This document shows positions 14,804 through 23,663 of a stretch of DNA of 32,107 bases, piece by piece. Below the pieces are notes generated by a model. That model ran no database searches, was not told the DNA's origin, and saw nothing but the letters and a program-made list of their open reading frames with translations. Position 1 is the first letter of the stretch, and every line of letters begins with the position of its first letter. Source of the stretch: Bacteroidaceae bacterium (GTDB taxonomy: Bacteria; Bacteroidota; Bacteroidia; Bacteroidales; Bacteroidaceae); NCBI GenBank assembly GCA_017420875.1, contig JAFQNW010000171.1:1-32107 (forward strand), read 5' to 3'. The translations under genes were made by a program, and so were the position numbers.

Positions 14804-16378
14804 TTAATCCTCGTCGAGGATTTTGGTAAAGAAATTGGCCAACTTGCCGGTGATGCTGTTCTTTTCTTTCAGCTCGGTCACTTCCTGCTGGATGGCTTGG
14901 ATGGCTCCTTCCTTTTCTGCAATATTCATGGCCGATGCCTTCTTGAGTTTCTTCAAAGCATCGCTGAATTTTTCTTCGTTCTTCAACTTGACTGCTTCCT
15001 GAATCAGTTCCTCGCATTCGGCTTTTCGCTTTCTTTCGGCTTCCAAGGCTTCTTTTTCGGCCTTTTGCTTGGCCAGAATAGCTGCCTTTTCCTGTTGGCG
15101 TTTCAGTTCTTCTTCTTCCTCCACTTCGGCCTTGCTACGTCCGTCCGAGGTAAACAGTTGTCCTTCAATGACGGTGCTTGTGGCAGGCTTCTTGACCGGT
15201 TCGGGGGTGATGGACTCTGACATCGGCAGGCAGCAGTTTTCCTTGCCGGCAGCCAAGAGGGCAATCAGGGTGTTCAAGCTTCCGTCTTTCTTGATTTCAA
15301 TGCCCTTCAAGGAGATTTGAGTTTCCTTGGCCATTCGTACCTTGTCTATCTTAGTGCGTTTGACAAAGGCTTCCTCCATGTTCTTGAGGTTGATACCGCC
15401 ACCGGTGAGGATGGCTCCGGCCAACAATTTTCCTTCGTAGCCCGAAAGGGAAATTTGGTTGACTATGTTGTCCAGAATTTCGTTGAGACGGGCTTCGATG
15501 ATTTCTTCCAACAGGATGGCGTTGATGGAGCATCTGCCTTCCAACGTGTATTCCTTGTTTTCGTCGTCTCCTTCTTTCGGCTCGGTGTAAGCCTGTCCGA
15601 AGCGAATCTTCAAGGCTTCTGCATCGTCTTCTTCGATCTGCTGGCTACAGATGTCCTTGGTGATGTTGCTTCCGCCCAAAGGTATAACAGCCAGGTGGCG
15701 GAGAATGTTGTTCTTATAAATGGAAACGGTTGTTGTGTCTGCACCAAAATCTACAAGTACGCATCCCGAACGCTTTTCGCTGCTTGTCAGCACCGCATCG
15801 GCCAATGCCAAAGGAGCAATCAGATCCTCTGCATCATCGGCAATGCCGATAGGAACATATTCGCAGCACTGGTAAATGTTTTCCTTCACATTCTTGCGGG
15901 CGATGATGTTCAAGAATCGTCCTTCGATGTGGTCGGTCTGTACACCTTTTGGCTCTACAATCAAATCGTTTCCTACCTTGTATTCTTGTGGAGCTACACC
16001 CAGGATTTGGTAACCCACGATAGGTACACCGCGGTTGCTGTCCTCGATGGCGTCAATCAGTTCTTGCGAAATCTTGGTTTCTTCGTCCAAATGACGGACT
16101 TCCGTGTTGCGGATGGTGCGGAGTGATTGTCCACCCATACCGATATATACTTTACCGATAGAAGCCTTCAGCGACGATTCCAACTTCTTGATGATCGAAG
16201 TAAGGCTTAATGTGGTTTTGTCCAAATTGTAGATGACTCCCTTCCGAATGCAATCGGAAGCGTTTTCACTGGCCAAGGCCAGTATCTGAATGCCTCCGTC
16301 CGGAAGCTTTTTCCCTGCAATGCCGGTAATCTTGGACGATCCCAGCTCAATCGCTACTATAAAGTCGGTTGCTGTCAT
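14804..16378 (-). CDS. ftsA: Cell division protein FtsA with extended C-terminus
   Basis: Actin-like ATPase that tethers FtsZ to the membrane and recruits later divisome proteins. 524 aa, about 100 longer than E. coli FtsA. The actin fold shows VAIELGSSKITGIAGK (phosphate 1), VLVDFGADTTTVSIY (phosphate 2) and GAILTGGGINLKNM (adenosine). After the core (to about 403) comes a charged coiled-coil region (about 418-506) with a TPR-like helical pair (AVKLKNEEKFSDALKKLKKA), then an amphipathic membrane-targeting helix at the extreme C-terminus (SITGKLANFFTKILDED). The extra length sits between core and anchor. It lies 9 nt after ftsQ. Confidence 0.95.
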   Translation of the reverse strand: MTATDFIVAIELGSSKITGIAGKKLPDGGIQILALASENASDCIRKGVIYNLDKTTLSLTSIIKKLESSLKASIGKVYIGMGGQSLRTIRNTEVRHLDEETKISQELIDAIEDSNRGVPIVGYQILGVAPQEYKVGNDLIVEPKGVQTDHIEGRFLNIIARKNVKENIYQCCEYVPIGIADDAEDLIAPLALADAVLTSSEKRSGCVLVDFGADTTTVSIYKNNILRHLAVIPLGGSNITKDICSQQIEEDDAEALKIRFGQAYTEPKEGDDENKEYTLEGRCSINAILLEEIIEARLNEILDNIVNQISLSGYEGKLLAGAILTGGGINLKNMEEAFVKRTKIDKVRMAKETQISLKGIEIKKDGSLNTLIALLAAGKENCCLPMSESITPEPVKKPATSTVIEGQLFTSDGRSKAEVEEEEELKRQQEKAAILAKQKAEKEALEAERKRKAECEELIQEAVKLKNEEKFSDALKKLKKASAMNIAEKEGAIQAIQQEVTELKEKNSITGKLANFFTKILDED

Positions 16379-16387
16379 ATCTTACTT

Positions 16388-17119
16388 CTATTTTTTGGTA
16401 CAAATAATCTGGTTGTTGAATTCCAGGCTGATGCGGGAGTATTTGTTCCAGCCCACTTCGTTCAGCCCTTTCTTATAAAATGTTTTCAGTCTGTCGAACT
16501 TGTCCTCGTAATTCTCCGGTTTTCCCAGGAAGATGACATGATTGCCTACGTGGGGGATTAGTTCCAATTCCTTGTCCGATGTGACATTGATTTGTTGAAC
16601 CTGTGCCTTCCACAAAGGATTGTCCTGAAGGAATAGGGCAAACTCGTACAGCTCTTTGGTGGCAAAAGCTTTGTCTACATGCCCGGTGACGATGGCTACA
16701 TTGGCAGCACTGTTGGGTATGGGCATGGTATGGCCTTTGTCGTCTACATAATAGTTCTCGCCATTGGCGGCCATGACACGTAAGATAGGAACCCGTTGGG
16801 TGACGCTGATACCTATCCGGTTGCCTACCGTGCGGAAGCATTCCACATTGCCTATCAACGGGTGTTGTCCCAGTTCTTCTTCCAACTGGCGGGTGTTTAT
16901 CTCGCCCATCTTCTTGCCGATAGGAGAGAGCTTCTTGGTGTTCAAGGTCCGTAGGACTTCCTTTTTCGTGATAAAACCGTGGTTGATGCTATCATTAATC
17001 ACTAATTCCATACCCGTACAAGTCTCGTCATCAGGCTTGCCGTTAAATGCAGTAACCGCTACAACGAGGTAGATGGTTATCAGCATCAGAAATAGGAGTA
17101 TGAATAATTTCTTTATCAT
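16388..17119 (-). CDS. ftsQ: Cell division protein FtsQ
   Basis: Bitopic divisome protein that links cytoplasmic and periplasmic division proteins with FtsL. 243 aa. A short cytoplasmic start is followed by one membrane segment (LFILLFLMLITIYLVVAVTA, about 5-24). The POTRA-like part covers DSINHGFITKKEVLRTLNTK and the beta domain contains the NVECFRTVGNRIGISVTQR and PILRV segments typical of the family. The name rests on these and on its dcw position between murC and ftsA. It overlaps the murC stop codon by 4 nt (ATGA), implying translational coupling. Confidence 0.88.
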   Translation of the reverse strand: MIKKLFILLFLMLITIYLVVAVTAFNGKPDDETCTGMELVINDSINHGFITKKEVLRTLNTKKLSPIGKKMGEINTRQLEEELGQHPLIGNVECFRTVGNRIGISVTQRVPILRVMAANGENYYVDDKGHTMPIPNSAANVAIVTGHVDKAFATKELYEFALFLQDNPLWKAQVQQINVTSDKELELIPHVGNHVIFLGKPENYEDKFDRLKTFYKKGLNEVGWNKYSRISLEFNNQIICTKK

Positions 17120-18492
17120 CGTTGATTCAATATTTCACAAATTTCGGGAACATAGTTCTCGATGTCTCCTGCACCCAAAGTTATTAAAACTTCCACTTCC
17201 TTGCTGCGTAGAATGTCAAGTATTTCTTCTTTCTTGCACAAGGTCTTTTCAATGCCTGGACGCAAATGGTCGTATATCAGTTGGCTGCTAACTCCCTCGA
17301 TAGGCAATTCGCGAGCCGGATAAATATCGGTCAGAATCACTTCGTCCAGCAAGGACAAACTATTAGCGAAGTCCTGGTAGAAATCGCGGGTACGTGTATA
17401 TAGATGAGGCTGGAAAATGGCGGTCAATTTCTTGTCCTCATACAAGGCACGCATGGAAAGGATGCTTTGCTTGATTTCCTCCGGATGGTGGGCGTAATCG
17501 CTCAGGTATATCAACTTGTCGGTCTTAATCTTGAAGTCGAAGCGGCGATCCACTCCCTTGAAGGAAAGCATGGCTGCTTTGATTTCCTCGTTCTTGACTC
17601 CGCTGATTTGTGCCAATGCCATAGCGGCAATTCCATTCTCGATGTTGATGGCAATGGGTACACCCAGCTGGATGTCACAGATGTTTCCCAATGGCGAGAT
17701 AAAGTCGAAGAAGATTTCTCCATGACCAATGCGAATATTTTCTGCATGGAAGTCGCCTTCATCCTGCGAATAGGTGTAGAGCGTAACTCCTTCTTGCAAG
17801 CGTGGACACAATTGGATGCCTTTGCGTGCAATGAGGAATCCTCCCGGTTGAATCAGTGACGTATAATGGTTGAAACTTTCCAAATACGCTTCTTCCGTTC
17901 CATAGATGTCCAGATGGTCGGCATCGGTTGCTGTGATGACCGAGGCGTAAGGAGCCAGCCAATGGAAGGAGCGGTCGAACTCGTCGGCTTCGATGACTAC
18001 ATAGTCACTTTGGTCGGACAGTAAGAGGTTGGTGCCGTAGTTCTTGGAGATACCGCCCAAAAAAGCATTGCACCCTACGTGTGATTGGTGTAATAGGTGT
18101 GCCGTCATGGTCGAAGTGGTGGTCTTTCCATGAGTGCCGGCTACACATAAACCTTTACCGGAGTGGGTCAGCATGCCCAATACTTGTGAACGCTTGTGGA
18201 TGGTAAATCTATGTTCGCGGAAATATACGAGTTCGGCATGTGTGTCAGGAATAGCCGGAGTGTACACGATGAGGGTAGAACCGGCATCTTTGAATTCGTC
18301 GGGAATCAAGGATGCGTCTTCTTCGTAATGTATCAGTGCCCCCTCACCGATAAGCTTTTCGGTAAGCTCGGTCGAAGTACGGTCATAGCCACCTACCTTC
18401 TTCCCCTTGGACAAGAAGTAGCGTACCAGGGCACTCATTCCAATGCCACCTGCACCGATGAAATAGACTGCTTTTAACTGGTTAACATCCAT
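17116..18492 (-). CDS. murC: UDP-N-acetylmuramate--L-alanine ligase
   Basis: Cytoplasmic Mur ligase that adds L-alanine to UDP-MurNAc, the first amino acid of the peptidoglycan stem. 458 aa, standard length. The N-terminal Rossmann domain starts AVYFIGAGGIGMSALVRYFL. The ATP-binding P-loop is AGTHGKTTTSTMTAHLL, the central domain has EADEFDRSFHWL, and the C-terminal domain has DYAHHPEEI and FQPHLYTRTRDF, both MurC signatures. It overlaps murG by 11 nt upstream and ftsQ by 4 nt downstream. Confidence 0.96.
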   Translation of the reverse strand: MDVNQLKAVYFIGAGGIGMSALVRYFLSKGKKVGGYDRTSTELTEKLIGEGALIHYEEDASLIPDEFKDAGSTLIVYTPAIPDTHAELVYFREHRFTIHKRSQVLGMLTHSGKGLCVAGTHGKTTTSTMTAHLLHQSHVGCNAFLGGISKNYGTNLLLSDQSDYVVIEADEFDRSFHWLAPYASVITATDADHLDIYGTEEAYLESFNHYTSLIQPGGFLIARKGIQLCPRLQEGVTLYTYSQDEGDFHAENIRIGHGEIFFDFISPLGNICDIQLGVPIAINIENGIAAMALAQISGVKNEEIKAAMLSFKGVDRRFDFKIKTDKLIYLSDYAHHPEEIKQSILSMRALYEDKKLTAIFQPHLYTRTRDFYQDFANSLSLLDEVILTDIYPARELPIEGVSSQLIYDHLRPGIEKTLCKKEEILDILRSKEVEVLITLGAGDIENYVPEICEILNQR

Positions 18493-19612
18493 GTTCCTTT
18501 TTATATTTTTCGGCTAGCTTGATTACTTCTCTTGCGATGACGTTTGCCGAGTCGGTAAATGCCAGTTCGCCGATGTTTATACTGAGTCGTTTTAATAAGT
18601 CAGGCTGGTTGACTGCCTGGATAGCCTTGTCGAGCAAAGCGTTCTTGGCATCCGCATCCTTCACGTAAAGTGCCGCATTCTTGTTGACCAATGCCAAAGC
18701 GTTTTGTGTCTGGTGGTCTTCGGCCACATTCGGAGATGGAACCAGAATGACGGGCTTTTTAAGCAAGCAGAATTCAGAAATGGAACCGGCTCCGGCACGG
18801 CTGATAACCAAGTCGGCTGCACAATAGGCCATGGCCATGTCGCTGATGAAGTCGGTTACCACCAGCATGTCCAGTCCTTCCACTTGTGCTACAGCAGCAC
18901 GGGCTTCTTCGATGTAAATCTTACCTGTTTGCCAAATGAATTGTACCCCTGAGGTCTTGACCTTTTCAAGGTTCTCCATGACACAATGGTTGATGGTGCG
19001 TGCACCCAAACTGCCTCCAAGAATCAAGACTGTCCGTTTTTGCGGATCCAGACCAAACGAACGGATGGCTTCCTCGCGTGTGATGTCGTTGTTGACAAGT
19101 CCTTGACGTACCGGGTTGCCGGTTAACACGATTTTTTCTTTATCAAAGAAGCGTTCCATCCCTTCGTAAGCCACGCAAATCTTATGGGCTTGTTTCGCCA
19201 ATAGCTTATTGGTTACCCCTGCGTAAGAGTTCTGCTCTTGCAATAAGGTCGGGATACCCATGTTGCCGGCCACCTTTAAGGTCGGTCCGCTGGCATATCC
19301 ACCTACACCTACAGCAGCATGTGGCTGGAAGCCTTTGATGATTCTTTTGGCCAAAAGTTGGCTCTTGAACAATTTGATGAGTACGGGTATGTTCTTGAAC
19401 AAATTCTTGCGGTTGAATCCTGCTACAGGTAAACCTTTTATGGAGTAACCAGCGGCAGGTACGCGATGCATCTCCATGCGTCCTTCGGCACCAACGAACA
19501 GAAATTCCGTATCCGGACGCTGCTCCTTGATGGCGTTAGCAATGGATATGGCAGGGAAGATGTGACCTCCTGTACCGCCACCGCTGATGATTATTCTTAA
19601 ATTATTCTTCAT
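18482..19612 (-). CDS. murG: UDP-GlcNAc transferase MurG (lipid II synthase)
   Basis: Peripheral inner-membrane GT28 glycosyltransferase that adds GlcNAc to lipid I, giving lipid II. I use the ATG at 19612 (376 aa, MKNNLRIIISGGGTGGHIFP); the longer frame starts with TTG at 19639, inside a promoter element. Signatures are the GGGTGGH donor/lipid loop, GGYASGP, QEQNSYAG, ILGGSLGA, and the RAGAGSISEFCLLKKPVILVPSP donor-binding block. A 78-nt gap before it is the largest inside the cluster. Confidence 0.95.
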   Translation of the reverse strand: MKNNLRIIISGGGTGGHIFPAISIANAIKEQRPDTEFLFVGAEGRMEMHRVPAAGYSIKGLPVAGFNRKNLFKNIPVLIKLFKSQLLAKRIIKGFQPHAAVGVGGYASGPTLKVAGNMGIPTLLQEQNSYAGVTNKLLAKQAHKICVAYEGMERFFDKEKIVLTGNPVRQGLVNNDITREEAIRSFGLDPQKRTVLILGGSLGARTINHCVMENLEKVKTSGVQFIWQTGKIYIEEARAAVAQVEGLDMLVVTDFISDMAMAYCAADLVISRAGAGSISEFCLLKKPVILVPSPNVAEDHQTQNALALVNKNAALYVKDADAKNALLDKAIQAVNQPDLLKRLSINIGELAFTDSANVIAREVIKLAEKYKKEHGC

Positions 19613-19636
19613 GACTTCCTTTTGTAATCTTGTTTG

Positions 19637-19644
19637 CAAAGTTA
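19637..19644 (-). promoter_or_regulatory. Internal promoter -7 element before murG
   Basis: The minus strand reads TAACTTTG, an exact TAnnTTTG match, in the only sizeable gap of the cluster. Transcription would start near 19631, about 20 nt before the murG ATG. The -33 region is not clearly TTTG-like, so this is a partial call. It would give murG, murC, ftsQ, ftsA, ftsZ and yqeY a second promoter. Confidence 0.45.
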
Positions 19645-19690
19645 GGAATATATGTTTTAAATTCCTCAGAATGAATGGAGTTTATTCATG

Positions 19691-21043
19691 TTAAACTTCA
19701 TTCTCTTCTTTGGCCCTTTTTACAGGGGTATAATCTTTGTCGATGTCTTCTGGCTCCTGTTCGTCATTTTCGGCCTGAGCCATTTCGCGTGCTTGTAAAA
19801 CCAATGCTTGAGCTGCGGCCTGTAACTTTTCATCGTTGGCTTGTAGCTCTTCCTGCATTTGCTGTTCTTCTTTGTCGGCCACATAACGACTGACACTCAG
19901 AATCATTCCGATATAGGCACAGTTGATTAATGTAGAAGTACCTCCTTTGCTTATTAACGGAAGGGGCTGGCCAGTTACCGGGAACAATCCTACGGCTACC
20001 ATCATGTTCAACATGGCTTGTGAAACCAACAGCATGGCTATACCCATGATAAGGAAGGCCGGGAAGGTTTTTTCACAACGTTTGGCTATCCTACCGGCTC
20101 TAATCAAGAGCCATAAATAAAGCATCACAATGAAGGCACCTCCTAACAATCCAAGCTCTTCGATGACAATGGCGAAGATGAAGTCGGAGAATGCTTGCGA
20201 CAAGAAATCTCGTTGTACACTATTCCCGGGCATCTTTCCTATCACATGGCTGGTTGCGATGGCTATGTTTGCATGGGCTATCTGTGCGTCTTTGTCAATG
20301 TCGTATTTGGCGGCAGGAACAGCGTCCTTGTTTTCCAAGAAACCTGTAATACGGTTTTTCCAGGTGGGTACACGGTGCATACCCGGAACGTTGTTGTAAA
20401 CGGCAGGCGGTGTAATCAGAATGACTCCGACAAACACGGTAACCAGGATGCCGACTCCTCCTACCAACTTGCCCAATTGTCGCCAAGGGACTCTACCTAT
20501 CAGCATCATCAGGAATACCACTCCTGCCAGCAAGGCTGCTGTCGAACCGTTTTCGGGTGCAATCAGGACAAATACAATCCCAATAATCCACATGATGTAT
20601 TTGAATGCTTTGGGGTGTGCCCCGTTTTCTTCCTGGTATTTGGACAGAATGAATGCAGTCACGATGATTACCGCCATCTTGGCCAACTCGGAAGGCTGGA
20701 ATTGTATACCGAAGAATGTCATCCATCTGGCAGCTCCATTCACACGGTCTCCCGTGATAATCCCCATACCCATCACAAAGAGTAGCAAAATGCACGACAA
20801 TGGCAATAAGAAGAAGGGCAATACGCTGAAGTACTTGCACGGAATGTTATGTACAACTACAACGATAAATGCACCTACCATCAAAATGATACTGTGCTGG
20901 GTAATAGGCCCCCAGTGGTCTCCGCTTTTGTAGGTAAGTGTACTGGCCGCACTAAATACCTCAATCACGGAAATCAAACAGAGGAACAGGAAGATGATCC
21001 AGATGACTTTATCTCCTTTGAATAAATCCTTAATCAGATCCAT
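19691..21043 (-). CDS. ftsW: Septal peptidoglycan polymerase FtsW (SEDS family)
   Basis: Multi-pass SEDS glycosyltransferase that polymerises lipid II at the septum with its partner FtsI. 450 aa with about ten membrane segments. Family motifs include QFQPSELAKMAVII (early loop), PENGSTAALLAGVVFLMML, the catalytic-loop region NSVQRDFLSQAFSDFIFAIVIEELGL, and PLPLISKGGTSTLINCAYIGMILS near the end. A hydrophilic Q/E-rich cytoplasmic tail of about 65 residues (EEQQMQEELQANDEKLQAAA) follows the last segment and is longer than in E. coli. It starts 2 nt after murD. Confidence 0.94.
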   Translation of the reverse strand: MDLIKDLFKGDKVIWIIFLFLCLISVIEVFSAASTLTYKSGDHWGPITQHSIILMVGAFIVVVVHNIPCKYFSVLPFFLLPLSCILLLFVMGMGIITGDRVNGAARWMTFFGIQFQPSELAKMAVIIVTAFILSKYQEENGAHPKAFKYIMWIIGIVFVLIAPENGSTAALLAGVVFLMMLIGRVPWRQLGKLVGGVGILVTVFVGVILITPPAVYNNVPGMHRVPTWKNRITGFLENKDAVPAAKYDIDKDAQIAHANIAIATSHVIGKMPGNSVQRDFLSQAFSDFIFAIVIEELGLLGGAFIVMLYLWLLIRAGRIAKRCEKTFPAFLIMGIAMLLVSQAMLNMMVAVGLFPVTGQPLPLISKGGTSTLINCAYIGMILSVSRYVADKEEQQMQEELQANDEKLQAAAQALVLQAREMAQAENDEQEPEDIDKDYTPVKRAKEENEV

Positions 21044-21045
21044 AG

Positions 21046-22380
21046 TTATAAATTTCTAACGCATTTCTTGAATTGCTCTCCACGGTCTTCGTAGCTGTTG
21101 AACAGGTCAAAGCTTGCACAGCAAGGACTAAGAAGGACTGTTTCGCCTTTCTTGGCCATTTTGTAAGCGGCATCCACCGCATCTTGCATGCTTTGCACAT
21201 CAGCGACAGGCAGACCGAAGCCGTCAAAGAATTGGTGTAACTTTTCGTTGTTGACTCCTAGATAAATCAGACCGGTACATTTTTCTTTGACCAAATCGGC
21301 AATTTCGGTGTAGTCGTTTCCTTTGTCCTTTCCGCCCAAAATCAAAATGGTTTTGGTCTTCATACTTTGAAGTGCATACCAGCATGAATTGACGTTGGTG
21401 GCTTTGGAATCGTTGATATAGTCTACACCCTTTACCCGGCAAACTTTTTCAAGTCGGTGCTCTACCCCTTGGAAGTCGCATAAAGCTTCGCGGATACATT
21501 CTTTTTGGATGCCGGCAAGATTGGCCGAAATACCTGCTGCCATAGAGTTAAACAGATTATGGGTGCCGGTCAGGGCCAGCTCTTCCTGCTCCATGTTAAA
21601 GGCAATAGGCTCGATGAAATGTACCTGTTCGTTTTCTATATATGCAGCCATTCCTTTGGCATTCTTCTCACCAAATGGGTAATAGTGTCCGTGAATTCCA
21701 TACTTATGCAGTTCTTTTTGGATGATAGGGTCTTCGTTCCAAAAGATGAAGGCATCTTCATTCGTCTGGTTCTGAATGATACGGAACTTGGCATCTACGT
21801 AATTCTGCATGTCGTGGTTGTAGCGGTCTAGATGGTCGGGGGTGATGTTCATGAGCACCGCGATGTTTGCATGGAAATTGTACATGTTGTCCAATTGGAA
21901 ACTGCTCAACTCAATAACGTAATAATCGTAATTGAATTCGGCCACCTGATAGGCTAAACTATGTCCGATATTTCCTGCCAAGCCGACATTCAAACCGGCT
22001 TTTTTGAAAATATGATAGATTAATGAGGTGGTCGTGGTTTTTCCGTTGCTACCCGTAATACAAATCATTTTGGCGTTGGTGTATCTACCGGCAAACTCAA
22101 TTTCAGAGATGATAGGAATACCTTGAGCCTTTATCTTTACTATAATCGGAGCTTCGTTGGGTATACCCGGGCTTTTTATGACCTCATCTGCATTTAATAT
22201 CAGTGATTCGGTGTGTTGCTTTTCTTCCCATTCAATACCTCGCTCGTCAAGCATTGTCTTGTAGTTATCCTTAATGGCAGACATGTCTGACACAAAAGTA
22301 TCAAACCCTTGCTTCTTTGCTAGAATAGCAGCTCCTGTGCCGCTTTCGCCTGCTCCTAGTATGACAATTCTTTTAGCCAT
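21046..22380 (-). CDS. murD: UDP-N-acetylmuramoyl-L-alanine--D-glutamate ligase
   Basis: Cytoplasmic Mur ligase that adds D-glutamate to UDP-MurNAc-L-Ala. 444 aa. The N-terminal domain starts RIVILGAGESGTGAAILAKK, the P-loop is CITGSNGKTTTTSLIYHIF, and the C-terminal domain has VEHRLEKVCRVKGVDYINDSKATN, a MurD hallmark, and ILILGGKDKGNDY. The MurD family tail DLFNSYEDRGEQFKKCV is intact. It lies between mraY (5 nt) and ftsW (2 nt). Confidence 0.96.
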   Translation of the reverse strand: MAKRIVILGAGESGTGAAILAKKQGFDTFVSDMSAIKDNYKTMLDERGIEWEEKQHTESLILNADEVIKSPGIPNEAPIIVKIKAQGIPIISEIEFAGRYTNAKMICITGSNGKTTTTSLIYHIFKKAGLNVGLAGNIGHSLAYQVAEFNYDYYVIELSSFQLDNMYNFHANIAVLMNITPDHLDRYNHDMQNYVDAKFRIIQNQTNEDAFIFWNEDPIIQKELHKYGIHGHYYPFGEKNAKGMAAYIENEQVHFIEPIAFNMEQEELALTGTHNLFNSMAAGISANLAGIQKECIREALCDFQGVEHRLEKVCRVKGVDYINDSKATNVNSCWYALQSMKTKTILILGGKDKGNDYTEIADLVKEKCTGLIYLGVNNEKLHQFFDGFGLPVADVQSMQDAVDAAYKMAKKGETVLLSPCCASFDLFNSYEDRGEQFKKCVRNL

Positions 22381-22385
22381 GTTTA

Positions 22386-23654
22386 TTATCTGATTTTTAG
22401 TGTGATAATCGTAATTGCTGCCAATATGATGGTGATGATCCAGAAACGTACGGTTATTTTGGATTCATGATAAACGTTGTTCGGCTTTGTGAACAAATAA
22501 CTACATTCCGGGTCTAACTGTGCCTTAGTGATTCGGAAGTGGTCGTGTATCGGTGTACGTTTGAAGATGCGTTGTTTTTTCCCTTTCTTCTTTCCTGCCT
22601 GGTAATACTTGACTTGTAGGATGACGGAAAGGTTTTCCACCAAAAATATACCGCATAGGATAGGTATCAGCAGTTCCTTGTGGATGATGATGGCAAATAC
22701 CGCAATGATACCACCGATGGTCAAACTTCCGGTGTCTCCCATGAATACTTGTGCAGGGAAAGCATTGTACCATAAGAAACCAATCAGTGAACCAATGAAC
22801 GCACAAATAAAGATAACGAGTTCTTCACTGCCGGGTATAAACATGATGTTCAAGTAGCTGGCATACTCAATGTGGCTGGATACATAAGCCAATATCCCCA
22901 ACGTTAGCCCTATGATGGCTGAATTTCCTGCAGCCATACCGTCCATACCGTCATTGAGGTTGGCACCGTTTGATACGGCTGTCACCACGAAGATGGTAAC
23001 GAATACGAATAGAATCCAACCGGCAGTTTGGGCATGTTCACCCATAAATCCTACTAAGTCGGCATAATCCAAATTGTTGTTCTTGAAGAACGGAATGGTT
23101 GTTTTGGTCGATTTCTGATTTTGGTTCTTATGAACGACTTCGACTATTTGTCCTTCTTTCTGTATCTCTACATTTTCTCGGATAACCACGTTCGGACTGA
23201 GGTAGAGAGTCAAACCAACAATCAACCCTAAACCTACCTGGCCGATAATCTTGAACTTGCCGTGTAGACCTTCTTTGTCTTTTCGGAATGTTTTGATGTA
23301 ATCGTCAAGAAATCCCAATGTTCCTAGCCATATCGTAGTGATGAGCATAAGAATCATGTAAATGTTGTGTAGCTTTCCTAACAATAAACAAGGAACCAGC
23401 GTGGAAAATATGATGATGACTCCTCCCATGGTTGGTACACCTTTCTTATTTACATTGAAAGGGTCGATGGATGCATCTCTTTGCACTTCAGTAATCTGCT
23501 TTCTTTTCAAGAGATTAATGAAATATTCACCAAAGATGGTAGAAATCAACAAGGCAAGAATGATTGCCACGAGTGAGCGGAAGGATACGTATCCGAACAT
23601 TCGTGCACCAGGGAAATCAATCTGTTCTAAATATTCAAATAAATAGTATAGCAT
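22386..23654 (-). CDS. mraY: Phospho-MurNAc-pentapeptide transferase MraY (lipid I synthase)
   Basis: Polytopic inner-membrane enzyme that moves phospho-MurNAc-pentapeptide onto undecaprenyl phosphate to make lipid I. 422 aa, longer than the 360 aa of E. coli MraY. Motifs present are GFLDDYIK (catalytic DD), GANLNDGMDGMAAG, FMGDTGSLTIGG and KRTPIHDHF. The extra length is a hydrophilic loop of about 50 residues (ENVEIQKEGQIVEVVHKNQN and KSTKTTIPFFKNNNLDYADL) between early membrane segments. That insertion is normal for Bacteroidetes. It lies 9 nt after murE. Confidence 0.96.
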   Translation of the reverse strand: MLYYLFEYLEQIDFPGARMFGYVSFRSLVAIILALLISTIFGEYFINLLKRKQITEVQRDASIDPFNVNKKGVPTMGGVIIIFSTLVPCLLLGKLHNIYMILMLITTIWLGTLGFLDDYIKTFRKDKEGLHGKFKIIGQVGLGLIVGLTLYLSPNVVIRENVEIQKEGQIVEVVHKNQNQKSTKTTIPFFKNNNLDYADLVGFMGEHAQTAGWILFVFVTIFVVTAVSNGANLNDGMDGMAAGNSAIIGLTLGILAYVSSHIEYASYLNIMFIPGSEELVIFICAFIGSLIGFLWYNAFPAQVFMGDTGSLTIGGIIAVFAIIIHKELLIPILCGIFLVENLSVILQVKYYQAGKKKGKKQRIFKRTPIHDHFRITKAQLDPECSYLFTKPNNVYHESKITVRFWIITIILAAITIITLKIR

Positions 23655-23663
23655 ATTACTGAA

